Shown here in pieces: positions 21,308 to 32,554 of a stretch of DNA of 64,000 nt. The translations under genes were made by a program, and so were the position numbers. The notes under the pieces are model-generated. The model searched no databases. It was not told the DNA's origin and saw only the letters and a list, made by a program, of their open reading frames with translations. The DNA comes from JBFMFR01 sp040752025. Lineage in GTDB: Bacteria > Chloroflexota > Anaerolineae > Anaerolineales > UBA4823. How positions within the stretch are numbered: the first letter of the stretch is position 1; every line of letters begins with the position of its first letter. The stretch is taken from assembly GCA_040752025.1 (NCBI GenBank), contig JBFMFR010000032.1, forward strand, positions 1-64,000, read 5' to 3'.

Positions 21308-21446
21308 GAACCTCCTAGTAAGGAGCAGCTCAGAAACCTGCCAAATATTGAAACGCGATCTGAAAACCAGGGCGATTCACACCATCTGATTCGCCAGCTT
21401 TCCTGATTCTAGTGCATATACCCGCCTGAAATCAAGATGCGTGCTA

Positions 21447-21475
21447 TTGACAGACCCTAAAACCCATGCCAAAAT
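21447..21475 (+). promoter_or_regulatory. Candidate sigma-70 promoter upstream of ribokinase
   Basis: A perfect TTGACA (21447-21452) is followed after 17 bases by CAAAAT (21470-21475), one mismatch from TAAAAT. It lies about 150 bases before the ribokinase start and just ahead of the LacI-like relic. Confidence 0.4.
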
Positions 21476-21489
21476 GATAGCGTTCCTAT

Positions 21490-21610
21490 ACATCATCGTT
21501 ATGTTGATGATCCCCTACATCACTAACCCTTCTAGCCCAGAGTGGCTCTTGGCATACAGAATGTGATGGAAAAAGAGGGTTATCCGGTGGTATTTGGCAA
21601 CAGCAACTGG
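21490..21610 (+). pseudogene. Relic of a LacI-family regulator
   Basis: Two adjoining frames read MLMIPYITNPSSPE and then VALGIQNVMEKEGYPVVFGN, which together match the start of the effector-binding domain of LacI-type repressors (the usual '...IPxIxNPFFxExxxGIxxxxxxxGYxxxxxNS'). They join at about 21541 if one base is restored. No DNA-binding domain or remainder of the protein is present. LacI regulators are often next to ribokinase genes, which fits the position. This is a by-eye match over about 35 residues. Confidence 0.45.
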
Positions 21611-21622
21611 AAGGGAGCGACC

Positions 21623-22537
21623 ATGAGCAAAATCGTCGTTGCTGGCAGTCTGAATATGGACCTGATCATTCGCGCCGATCACCTGCCCCGCACCGGTGAA
21701 ACGATCATTGGCAGCGATCTAAAAACCGCCGCGGGAGGCAAAGGCGCAAACCAGGCCGTAGCAGCGGCGCGCCTGGGTGGGCAGGTGAGCATGGTGGGAC
21801 GAGTTGGCAAGGACAATTTTGGAGATTTGCAAGTCAAGGGATTGCAAGCAGATGGCATCGATACGCGCCACATCAGCCTTGATCCCACTGCCCCAACCGG
21901 CGTGGCCATGATCCTGCTGGATGCAGGCGCGCAAAACATGATCGTGGTCAGCCCGGGAGCCAATCACCGCCTGGCGCCGCTGCTGGTTGAAGCCGCTGGC
22001 GAGGCCATCGCGGCCGCAGATATCCTCGTACTGCAGCTCGAAATACCCCTCGAAACCGTTATCCAGGCGGCCAACCTGGCCCGCGCTCATGGCGTGAAAG
22101 TGCTGCTCAACCCGGCTCCAGCGCGCCCGCTGCCAGATGCGTTGTTAGCCTGCATCGATTTTCTGATCCTGAACGAGACAGAAGCCGAGATCCTGACCGG
22201 GATCAATATCAAAACGCAACAGGCGCGCGAGGCGGCTGCCAAAAAGCTGCTCGAGCTGGGCGTAGAAACCATCGTCATCACCCTGGGGGAGCACGGAGCG
22301 CTGGCAATCACAAATAAACATATGTTCAGTACGCCCGCGTTTCCGGTGCAGGCTGTGGATACCACTGCAGCCGGCGATGCCTTTGTGGGAGCATTTGCTG
22401 TGGCGATATCCTCCGGGCACAGCCTGGAACAGTCCGTGCGGTTTGCCTGCGCAGCCGGCGCCCTGACTACCACCGGGCTCGGAGCCCAGCCATCCCTGCC
22501 CCAGCTCACCACGCTGAAAACATTCCTGGGCGAGTAG
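21623..22537 (+). CDS. rbsK: Ribokinase (PfkB family)
   Basis: About 304 residues with ribokinase features: VAGSLNMDLIIRADHLPRTG at the N-terminus, the GGKGANQAVAAARLGG sugar-binding motif, NPAPARPLP, ILNETEAEILTG, and the C-terminal anion-hole motif DTTAAGDAFVGAFA with the catalytic Asp. It phosphorylates ribose, or possibly another furanose or nucleoside, at C5. The start is the ATG at 21623, preceded by AAGGGAG. The frame extends upstream through the LacI relic, but that part does not belong to the kinase. No ribose ABC transporter is present. Confidence 0.9.
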   Translation: MSKIVVAGSLNMDLIIRADHLPRTGETIIGSDLKTAAGGKGANQAVAAARLGGQVSMVGRVGKDNFGDLQVKGLQADGIDTRHISLDPTAPTGVAMILLDAGAQNMIVVSPGANHRLAPLLVEAAGEAIAAADILVLQLEIPLETVIQAANLARAHGVKVLLNPAPARPLPDALLACIDFLILNETEAEILTGINIKTQQAREAAAKKLLELGVETIVITLGEHGALAITNKHMFSTPAFPVQAVDTTAAGDAFVGAFAVAISSGHSLEQSVRFACAAGALTTTGLGAQPSLPQLTTLKTFLGE

Positions 22538-22775
22538 TCGGAATACGCCCTGATGTATGTACTCGCTCTCCGAAAGGAGCGATGCATTCACTGCTCTTGC
22601 TTTCAGCGCGCCTGTCTCCTGGAAAAAGAAGAAGGTTGCTCGAATTGCTATCAGTAATAGCCCAATCATGGTAGACTACATTACTTACTTTAGCTTCCTA
22701 GCCAGGTGGATGGGCGCAAACTCGCCCTCATCCCTGACGGCCTGATGTGCGATTCCCAAACAGGAGGCAAGAGAA

Positions 22776-23801
22776 ATGGCGAAAAATAGCTTCTCGCACA
22801 GGATCTGCCTGGCATTTTGCAGCCTGATCCTGATATCGACTGCCAGTTGCGCGAGTAACCCACCCACGGAAACTGGGCAAGAGGCATTGCTTGAAACCAA
22901 TTATGCCGGCAAAAAAATCCTATGGGTCGATTCCTATCACCAGGGTAACCCGTGGAACGATGGCATCGAAAGAGGCATCCGTAAGATACTTGACGGGAGT
23001 GAAGTTGAACTACGCATTGTTCACATGGACACCGCACGTAACACCAGCGAGGGCTTCAAGCAAGCCGCCGGACAGCTGGCCCTGGAGCGCGTACAAGAAT
23101 TCGAACCCGATGTGTTGATCGCGTCGGATGATAACGCCCAAAAATACCTGGTGGTACCCTATATCATGAACATGCGCTTGCCAGTTGTCTTCTGCGGCGT
23201 AAACTGGGATGCATCTATTTATGGCTATCCTACCACCACGATTACCGGTATGCTCGAAGTCGATCCTGTAGAACCGCTGATGCGCGCCCTCAAAGATTAC
23301 ACCCGCGGTACTCAAGTAGCTTATCTGAGCGGCGAAACAGAAACACAATGGAAAGTGACCGAAAATTACAACCAGCGCTTCTTCGATGGGCGGATGCAGG
23401 TACACCTGGTCAAATCCTTCGATGAATTCAAGCAGCAATTTCTACTCATCCAGGAACAGGCCGATATATTGATCACTGGCAACTACGTGGGCATCCAGGA
23501 TTGGGATGACGCTGCTGCCCAAGCGTTCATCATTGATAATTCACGCATCCCCACCGGCTACGTAGATGGCTATATGACCCCCCTGGTTCTGATCACTATG
23601 GGAAAAATCCCCGAAGAGCAAGGTGAATACGCAGCAAGTGTTGCTCTAAAGATTATTGCCGGAGCACAGCCCTCTGATTTCCCTGTTACTACCAACAAAC
23701 AAACTGTGTTGGGCATCAACCTGGTAATTGCCGAAAAACTGAATATTACTTTCGCACCATCGTTGATCAAAAACGCTGAAATCGTTTATCCGGAGCAATG
23801 A
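22776..23801 (+). CDS. ABC-type substrate-binding lipoprotein paired with a sensor kinase
   Basis: The 341-residue protein has a lipoprotein signal (lipobox TAS-C near residue 26) and resembles the ABC_sub_bind family, with two alpha/beta lobes: KILWVDSYHQGNPWNDGIER, DVLIASDDNAQKYLVVPY, and VVFCGVNWD. No ABC permease or ATPase follows. Instead the hybrid histidine kinase starts one base after its stop. It therefore more likely senses a ligand and reports to the kinase than imports it. GGAGG precedes the ATG. The 237-base gap upstream (22538-22775) holds no supported gene. Confidence 0.8.
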   Translation: MAKNSFSHRICLAFCSLILISTASCASNPPTETGQEALLETNYAGKKILWVDSYHQGNPWNDGIERGIRKILDGSEVELRIVHMDTARNTSEGFKQAAGQLALERVQEFEPDVLIASDDNAQKYLVVPYIMNMRLPVVFCGVNWDASIYGYPTTTITGMLEVDPVEPLMRALKDYTRGTQVAYLSGETETQWKVTENYNQRFFDGRMQVHLVKSFDEFKQQFLLIQEQADILITGNYVGIQDWDDAAAQAFIIDNSRIPTGYVDGYMTPLVLITMGKIPEEQGEYAASVALKIIAGAQPSDFPVTTNKQTVLGINLVIAEKLNITFAPSLIKNAEIVYPEQ

Positions 23802-23802
23802 C

Positions 23803-26769
<2,967 letters not shown>

Positions 26770-26787
26770 GTATACTTCTTGATCCAT

Positions 26788-27684
26788 ATGTCTAAATCAG
26801 CTGATCCATCATCCATCTACCGCGCCCTTTATCGCATCCGCCGCTTCGAAGAAACCGTCCTGGATAATTTTCCCAAAGGCGTGTTCTTCGGCACTACCCA
26901 CACCTACCTGGGCCAGGAAGCGAACGCCGTAGGCGTGCTCACCCCCATCCAGTCCGGCGATGTGGTCTTCAGCAACCATCGCTGCCACGGGCACTTCCTG
27001 GCCTACGGCGGCGACCTGCGCGCTCTGTTCGCCGAGTTGATGGGCAAAGCCAGCGGTGTGTGCGGCGGGCGCGGCGGCTCGCAGCACCTGCACTGGCGCA
27101 ACTTCTACTCCAACGGTGTGCAGGGCGGCATCCTGCCCATCGCCACCGGTATGGCCCTGGCCGAAAAGCGCAAAGGCCGCCAGGCCATCGCCATCGCCTT
27201 CCTGGGAGATGGCACCCTGGGACAGGGCGTGGTTTACGAAAGCCTCAACCTGGCCTCCCTGTGGCGCATCCCCATCCTGTACGTGGTTGAGAACAACCGC
27301 ATCGCCCAGACTACGCCCGTGGAACTGGCCCTGGCCGGCCAGATCACTGCTCGCTTCGGCGCCTTCGGCATCCCTGCCGCTGAACTGGACAGCAGCGATG
27401 TGCTTGAAATCCTGCCTGTGGTTGAGACCCTGCTCGCCGAAGTGCGCAGCCAGCAGGCCCCGCGCGCCCTGGTCCTGCACACCTGCCGCTTCGGCCCGCA
27501 CTCCAAAGGCGATGACACCCGCCCCGAACACGAGCTGGCCCTGCTGCGCCAACAGCGCGACCCCCTGGCTATCCACGCTGCCCGCCTCGACCCTGCTCAG
27601 CGCGCCGCCATCGAAGCCGAAACCGACGCCGAAATCGCCCAGGCTTTCCAGCAGGCCCTCAGCGACCCCTTCCCCACCCTCTAA
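26788..27684 (+). CDS. 2-oxoacid dehydrogenase E1 component, alpha subunit
   Basis: About 298 residues of the PdhA/AcoA type. The thiamine diphosphate motif runs from GDGTLGQG to VVENNRIAQ, with HLHWRNFYSNGVQGGILPIA and GVFFGTTHTYLGQEA before it. With the beta subunit it decarboxylates a 2-oxoacid and passes the acyl group to a lipoyl domain. It is shorter than typical PDH alpha subunits (~360 residues) and ends near the HSKGDDTR phosphorylation-loop region plus ~45 residues. The likely start is the ATG at 26788; a TTG at 26779 is possible. Neither has a clear binding site. No E3 or normal E2 gene is nearby. Confidence 0.88.
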   Translation: MSKSADPSSIYRALYRIRRFEETVLDNFPKGVFFGTTHTYLGQEANAVGVLTPIQSGDVVFSNHRCHGHFLAYGGDLRALFAELMGKASGVCGGRGGSQHLHWRNFYSNGVQGGILPIATGMALAEKRKGRQAIAIAFLGDGTLGQGVVYESLNLASLWRIPILYVVENNRIAQTTPVELALAGQITARFGAFGIPAAELDSSDVLEILPVVETLLAEVRSQQAPRALVLHTCRFGPHSKGDDTRPEHELALLRQQRDPLAIHAARLDPAQRAAIEAETDAEIAQAFQQALSDPFPTL

Positions 27685-27715
27685 CTTCTCTTTTCTAACT
27701 CCTAACCTCCTCCCC
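27681..27715 (+). repeat. Degenerate heptanucleotide repeat between E1 alpha and beta genes
   Basis: The gap reads as consecutive 7-mers CTAACTT, CTCTTTT, CTAACTC, CTAACCT, CCTCCCC. It begins in the alpha-subunit stop codon and ends directly at the beta-subunit ATG. A purine-rich ribosome binding site is absent. A similar array lies inside the beta gene (28337-28364). Confidence 0.55.
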
Positions 27716-28759
27716 ATGCCCACTGTCCTCGACTCCCTCACCTCCGCCCTACACCAGGCCCTAGCCCAGGATGAAAACGTCATCCTGCTGGGCGAAGACA
27801 TCTTATCCCCTTATGGTGGCGCCTTCAAAGTCACCCGCGGCCTTTCAGAAGCCTTCCCTGGCCGCATCTTGACCACGCCCATCTCCGAGGCGGGTTTCGT
27901 CGGACTGGCCACCGGCATGGCCCTGCGCGGCCTGCGTCCGGTGGTCGAGATCATGTTCGGCGACTTCCTCACCCTGGCCGCCGACCAGTTGGTCAACCAC
28001 GCCGCCAAGTTCCGCTGGATGTACAATGGCGGCAAACCCCCGGATGAGCACATCCAGGTGCCGCTGGTCGTGCGCACGCCGATGGGTGGGCGGCGCGGCT
28101 ACGGTCCCACCCACAGCCAGACCCTGGAGAAACTTTTCCTGGGCGTGCCCGGTTTGCGCGTCCTGGCCCCTACCAACCTGGGCGATCCCGGCCAGTTGCT
28201 GCTCGACGCCATCCTGCACACCCAGGACCCGCTCCTGTTCATCGAAAACAAACTACTTTACCTGCTGCCCATCCACAACGCATCCACTCTGCTCGACTTC
28301 ACCTTTACCTCGCTTCCTGCTTCCACTTCCTCTCCTCTAGCTCCTAATTTCTATCTGCTAACTCTCCTCGGCGCGCCTCCCGCCACCCTGACCCTCACTG
28401 CCTACGGCTACATGGCCGAGCTGGCTCGCCAGGCAGCCCGGAAGCTGGCCTACGAATACGAAATCTTCATCGAGCTTGTCATCCCCACCCAACTGGCGCC
28501 CTTCGAATTGGCCCCTATCCTGGCTTCCACCGGGCGAACACAACGCCTGTTGACCGTAGAAGAAGGCAGCTTCAGCCTGGGCTGGGGCGCAGAGGTGATC
28601 GCCCAGGCCGCCCAGTTGCTCGGCCCGCGCCTGCTGGCTGCGCAGCGCCTGGCGGCTCGCGACCTGCCTGTCCCCTCCAGCAGCCCGCTGGAAGCCGCCG
28701 TGCTGCCCTCCGTGGAAGAAATTGTCGAAGTTTGCCACAAAATCGCACAAAAAAGGTAG
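27716..28759 (+). CDS. 2-oxoacid dehydrogenase E1 component, beta subunit
   Basis: About 347 residues of the transketolase-like beta subunit: VILLGEDILSPYGGAFKVT, TTPISEAGFVGLATGMALRG with the conserved Glu, VEIMFGDFLTLAADQLVNHAA, RGYGPTHSQTLEK, then the C-terminal half with TAYGYMAELARQAA and VEEGSFSLGWGAEVIA. It forms the active site with the alpha subunit. The frame is open upstream over the alpha gene, but the ATG at 27716 gives the family N-terminus. A pyrimidine-rich low-complexity stretch near residues 195-218, partly made of heptamer repeats, links the two halves and is not typical. Confidence 0.87.
   Translation: MPTVLDSLTSALHQALAQDENVILLGEDILSPYGGAFKVTRGLSEAFPGRILTTPISEAGFVGLATGMALRGLRPVVEIMFGDFLTLAADQLVNHAAKFRWMYNGGKPPDEHIQVPLVVRTPMGGRRGYGPTHSQTLEKLFLGVPGLRVLAPTNLGDPGQLLLDAILHTQDPLLFIENKLLYLLPIHNASTLLDFTFTSLPASTSSPLAPNFYLLTLLGAPPATLTLTAYGYMAELARQAARKLAYEYEIFIELVIPTQLAPFELAPILASTGRTQRLLTVEEGSFSLGWGAEVIAQAAQLLGPRLLAAQRLAARDLPVPSSSPLEAAVLPSVEEIVEVCHKIAQKR
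28337..28364 (+). repeat. Heptanucleotide repeat translated inside the E1 beta gene
   Basis: Four 7-mers in a row, CTAGCTC, CTAATTT, CTATCTG, CTAACTC, fit the same CTAayty pattern as the array before the gene. They are read in frame as LAPNFYLLTL, in the linker between the two domains of the beta subunit. Confidence 0.5.
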
Positions 28760-28826
28760 AATTACATATTATGATCCAGCCCCAAGCCGGGCGCTGGATC
28801 GCATCCTTTGTCGTTAGATCGGATCG

Positions 28827-30098
28827 ATGAAAATGGCTTCTTCCTCAGCTTCCTCCAGCCCACAACTTTTCCACTGCCCTACCTGCGGCGCCAGCCTGCC
28901 CACGCCCGACTCCGCCTCGGTGACCTGCCAGTATTGCGGCAGCAACGTATTGGTGCCGCCCGAGTTTCGCCCACACAAACCGCCCGAACAGCCGGCTGCG
29001 CCCGCGCCAGTCGTCTTCTCGGTGCCCCACCAGCCAGTGATCATGGCCCAGCCCAGCCGGCGTGCCTGGGGGCCCATCCTGGCCATTGTGATCTTCCTGG
29101 TCATCATCGGCGCGCTGGTTCCCATCCTGCTGGCAGTTTTCGGTATTTTTGCCGCCAACCGCGTGGTAACCTCGTCACTGCAAGAGATCACCACCGTGCA
29201 GGCCACTGCTTTCAGCGCGCCAACGCGCGCTCCAACCGCCACGCCCATCCCCACCCAAACGCCTGTACCGCCAGCCGAGATCGCCTTGCAGTTCGGCGGA
29301 CAAGGCAGCGGCCCAGGCCAGTTCGAAGACGCTCGCAGCATTGCCGTGGACCTGGATGGCAATCTCTACGTAGCCGAGTACCTCTCCGGTCGTATGCAAA
29401 AATTCGACGCCGCTGGCAAGTTCCTGCAATTGATCAGCGTAGAACCGGACCGGGTCGGCAATCTGTACATCAAAGATATCGCCGTGGATTACCAGGGACG
29501 GCTTTACGTGGTGCGCGCTGCCGACATCCTGGTCTTCAACGCCGCCGATGGCGCCCAGATCGACACCATCCCAGGTAAATTCCCCGGCACGAATTACTCC
29601 GCCCTGGCAATCAACCTGGCCAACGATCTCTACGCTCTGCACGACTCGGCCGCCTCGATTGATTTGATCCGCCTGGACCCGTCCGGCAAGACCATCTGGC
29701 GCAAGGAAAGCTTCGCCGCCCAGATCGACAAAACCAAACCTTTCACCTACGGCGGCCTGGCCGTCAATGGTTTGGGGTATACTTATATCGTCAACGCCAA
29801 CGCCGCCCAGGTTTACAAGTTCGATCCCGATGGGCAATTCGTCGATCGCTTCGGCAGCCAGGGCAGTGAACCAGGCCAGTTGAACAGCCCGCAGGGCATC
29901 GCCATCGATCCCAAGGGCCGCATTTTCATCACCGACATCGGTCGCATTGAAGTGTTCGATGCCGAAGGCAACTTCCTGACCACCATCCCGCGCCTGAAAG
30001 ATTTGGCCGGCATCCGCGACCTGGCCTTCGATACCCAGGGCAACCTGTATTTTGTCACCATCAACGGCGATGTCGTCAAACTAACCTTGAACTTTTAG
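28827..30098 (+). CDS. Zinc-ribbon, membrane-anchored NHL-repeat beta-propeller protein
   Basis: The 423-residue protein starts with a zinc ribbon (CPTCGAS...CQYCGSN, residues about 17-40) and a proline-rich stretch. One membrane helix (about 84-110) and a short Thr/Pro linker follow. Six or so NHL repeats (about 150-420) are seen in DARSIAVDLDGNLYVAEY, SPQGIAIDPKGRIFITDIG and IRDLAFDTQGNLYFVTI. The propeller should lie outside the membrane and bind protein or carbohydrate. It sits between the E1 beta gene and the lipoyl fusion gene, 6 bases before the latter, so it is probably expressed with that pathway. Confidence 0.82.
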   Translation: MKMASSSASSSPQLFHCPTCGASLPTPDSASVTCQYCGSNVLVPPEFRPHKPPEQPAAPAPVVFSVPHQPVIMAQPSRRAWGPILAIVIFLVIIGALVPILLAVFGIFAANRVVTSSLQEITTVQATAFSAPTRAPTATPIPTQTPVPPAEIALQFGGQGSGPGQFEDARSIAVDLDGNLYVAEYLSGRMQKFDAAGKFLQLISVEPDRVGNLYIKDIAVDYQGRLYVVRAADILVFNAADGAQIDTIPGKFPGTNYSALAINLANDLYALHDSAASIDLIRLDPSGKTIWRKESFAAQIDKTKPFTYGGLAVNGLGYTYIVNANAAQVYKFDPDGQFVDRFGSQGSEPGQLNSPQGIAIDPKGRIFITDIGRIEVFDAEGNFLTTIPRLKDLAGIRDLAFDTQGNLYFVTINGDVVKLTLNF

Positions 30099-30104
30099 GG
30101 CTGC

Positions 30105-31211
30105 ATGCCAACCACAGTCACGATCCCTTTACTCAACCCCAACGAGCCCGAGGCTTTGCTGGCTGCTCTGTACGTACAGGAAGGCCAGCAGGTCTCCCAG
30201 GGTGACCTGCTTTGCACCCTCGAGACCACCAAATCCACCGCCGATCTGCCGGCTGAAACCGGCGGCTACGTGACCGGCCTGCGCCTGGAAAGCGGCCAAA
30301 GCGTGCGCGCTGGCGAATTGTTCTGCTACCTGGCGGAGACGCCCGGCTGGACGCCGCCGGCTGAGGTGGCTCCCGCTGCCAGCGCGGCCTCGCCAGAGAC
30401 AGGCGGACCGCCGCCCGAGGGCCTGCGCATCACCCATCCCGCCAGGGCCCTGGCAGAACAGCTTGGCATCGAGCTAGGAGGATTGCCCCACGATCGTCTG
30501 TTCACCGAGGCCGCCCTGCGCGCCTGGTTGGAGCAGTCAGGCGGTGAACAAAGCCCGGCAAGCTCTGCCGCCTTCGATGCCACCGCCATCCTGGTTTACG
30601 GCGGCGGCGGTCACGGCAAAGCCCTGATCGACCTGCTGCGCGCCCTGGGCGTCTACCGCCTGATGGGCGTGATCGACGATGGCATTCCTCAAGGTGAGAC
30701 GATCCTGGGAATGCCCGTACTGGGCGGCGCCGACAGGCTGCCCGAATTATACACACAGGGTGTGCGCCTGGCGGTCAACGCCGTGGGCGGCATCGGCAAC
30801 CTGGGCGTGCGCATCCAGGTCTTCGAAAACCTGGCTCGCGCCGGTTTCGCCTGCCCGGCCCTGGTGCACCCACGCGCCTTCATCGAGCCCAGCGCACAAC
30901 TTTCGCCGGGCGTGCAGGTTTTCCCGCAGGCCTACGTTGGCAGCGAAGCGCGGTTGGGCTTCGGCTGCATCGTCAACAGCGGCGCCATCGTCTCGCACGA
31001 GTGCCAGTTGGGAGATTACACCAACATTTCCCCTGGCGCCATCCTGGCCGGGCAGGTGCAGGTTGGCACCGGCGCTCTGGTCGGCATGGGTGCCACTGTC
31101 AACCTGCGCGTGCGCCTCGGCGCGGGGGCGCGCATTGGCAACGGCAGCACTGTCAAAGAAGACGTGCCTGAGAAAAGCATCGTGCGCGCCGGTTCAACCT
31201 GGCCAGCCTGA
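30105..31211 (+). CDS. Lipoyl domain, subunit-binding domain and PglD-type sugar acyltransferase fusion
   Basis: One 368-residue chain joins three parts. Residues 1-77 form a biotinyl/lipoyl domain whose hairpin Lys43 lies in LETTKSTADL. After an Ala/Pro linker, residues about 107-143 (RITHPARALAEQLGIEL...EAALRAWLEQ) look like the peripheral subunit-binding domain of E2 proteins. From residue 160 a PglD/NeuD-like acyltransferase follows: nucleotide-binding VYGGGGHGKALIDLL and left-handed beta-helix hexapeptides with GAIVSHECQLGDYTNISPGA. His298-Glu299 there match the PglD catalytic pair. No E2 catalytic domain is present. With the E1 genes upstream and the aminotransferase downstream, I infer acyl transfer from the lipoyl arm to an amino sugar. 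Confidence 0.85.
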   Translation: MPTTVTIPLLNPNEPEALLAALYVQEGQQVSQGDLLCTLETTKSTADLPAETGGYVTGLRLESGQSVRAGELFCYLAETPGWTPPAEVAPAASAASPETGGPPPEGLRITHPARALAEQLGIELGGLPHDRLFTEAALRAWLEQSGGEQSPASSAAFDATAILVYGGGGHGKALIDLLRALGVYRLMGVIDDGIPQGETILGMPVLGGADRLPELYTQGVRLAVNAVGGIGNLGVRIQVFENLARAGFACPALVHPRAFIEPSAQLSPGVQVFPQAYVGSEARLGFGCIVNSGAIVSHECQLGDYTNISPGAILAGQVQVGTGALVGMGATVNLRVRLGAGARIGNGSTVKEDVPEKSIVRAGSTWPA

Positions 31212-31256
31212 GGCCTGGTGAGAATAACTTTCAACTCACTTTCACAGGAGCAAAAC

Positions 31257-32438
31257 TTGCCCACTTCATACCTCGTCCCGATGTCCTCTCCAGATATCAC
31301 CGACCTCGAGCGGGAGGCGGTCGCCACCGTGATGCGCACCCCCAACCTGAGCATGGGCGGCGAGATCATCGCCTTCGAGCAGGCCGTATGCGCCCAAACT
31401 GGCAGCCGGCACGCCATCGGCGTCAATTCCGGCACGGCTGGTCTGCACCTGTGTGTGCACGCCGCCGGTATCCGCGCCGGCGACCTGGTGATCACGACCC
31501 CCTTCTCCTTTGTCGCCTCTGCCAACGCCCTGCTCTTCGAGCGCGCCATCCCCGTATTCGTAGATGTCGACCCGCTGACCGGCAATATCGATCCTGAATC
31601 CGTGCACCAGGCGGCCGCCAGCCTGAGCCAGGGTGGGGAGACGGGGCGCGCCTGGCTGCCGCGCAAGGGTGCAGAACAACCCGGCCCGCTCAAGGCCATC
31701 CTGCCAGTGGATGTCTTCGGCCAGCCCGCCGAGATGGAGCCCATCCGTCAGGTTGCCCGCCTGTATGGTCTCAAAGTGATTGAAGACGCCTGCGAGGCCC
31801 TGGGGGCTGAATACTATGGCCGCCAGGCCGGCACGCTGGGCGATTACGCCGTATTCGCCTTCTATCCTAATAAACAGATCACCACCGGCGAGGGCGGTGT
31901 GGTCGTCACCAACGATGACCAGGCTGCGGCGATGATGCGCGCCTTGCGCAACCAGGGCCGCGCCCCCGGCGATACCTGGCTGCAGCACACTCTGTTAGGT
32001 TACAACTACCGCCTGGACGAGCTGAGCGCCGCCCTGGGGCGAGTACAGATGCAGCGCCTGGACGAGTTGCTGCGTAAGCGCCAGCGCGTCGCCGATTGGT
32101 ACACACAGCGCGTCGTCAATCTCCCTGGCGTGCAAGCGCCCCAATTGACGCCCGCCACCACGCGCATGAGCTGGTTCGTTTACGTGGTGCGCTTTGCGCC
32201 GGGCATCGACCGCGACGCCGTTGCCCGGGCGCTGGAACAGCGCCGTATCCCTGCCCGGCCCTACTTCATCCCGATTCACTTGCAGCCCTACATGGTGGAG
32301 CGCTTCGGTTACCAGCCAGGTGACTTCCCCATCACCGAAGACCTGGGACAGCGCGGCCTGGCGCTGCCCTTCTCCGGCGTAATGACCGAATCCCAGGTGG
32401 ACCAGGTCTGCCAGGCGCTGGCAGACGCCTTACGGTAA
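31257..32438 (+). CDS. DegT/DnrJ/EryC1-family sugar aminotransferase
   Basis: About 393 residues of the PLP-dependent nucleotide-sugar aminotransferase family. Seen are VNSGTAGLHL, TTPFSFVASANALLF, PVDVFGQPAEM, IEDACEALGAEY and AFYPNKQITTGEGGVV with the PLP Lys. The enzymes aminate 4-keto (or 3-keto) nucleotide sugars using glutamate. I choose the TTG at 31257, seven bases after AGGAG; the frame also has a GTG at 31218 without such a site. Following the PglD-like gene by 45 bases, it is the natural source of that enzyme's amino-sugar substrate. The dehydratase that makes the keto sugar is not in the window. Confidence 0.88.
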   Translation: MPTSYLVPMSSPDITDLEREAVATVMRTPNLSMGGEIIAFEQAVCAQTGSRHAIGVNSGTAGLHLCVHAAGIRAGDLVITTPFSFVASANALLFERAIPVFVDVDPLTGNIDPESVHQAAASLSQGGETGRAWLPRKGAEQPGPLKAILPVDVFGQPAEMEPIRQVARLYGLKVIEDACEALGAEYYGRQAGTLGDYAVFAFYPNKQITTGEGGVVVTNDDQAAAMMRALRNQGRAPGDTWLQHTLLGYNYRLDELSAALGRVQMQRLDELLRKRQRVADWYTQRVVNLPGVQAPQLTPATTRMSWFVYVVRFAPGIDRDAVARALEQRRIPARPYFIPIHLQPYMVERFGYQPGDFPITEDLGQRGLALPFSGVMTESQVDQVCQALADALR

Positions 32439-32472
32439 TGTACAACCTAATCCGCCAACGCTCCCGCTGCAC

Positions 32473-32508
32473 CGGAGAATACGGATAAACACACCTCCGT
32501 ATTCTCCG
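32473..32508. repeat. Perfect 13-bp inverted repeat between genes
   Basis: CGGAGAATACGGA (32473-32485) is mirrored by TCCGTATTCTCCG (32496-32508) around a 10-base loop. No T-run follows on the + strand, so this is a hairpin element that may stabilise or attenuate the transcript rather than a classic terminator. It lies in the gap between the aminotransferase and the first dehydrogenase-like gene. Confidence 0.6.
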
Positions 32509-32554
32509 TGCTCATCCACGAGCTTTACCACAGTAGAAAGGGGTATAGAAACCA

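Noticed and set aside
22582..22674. 30-codon frame MHSLLLLSARLSPGKRRRLL... with AAGGAG upstream
   Set aside because: The binding site is only 2 bases from the ATG and there is no other support; kept only as a possibility.
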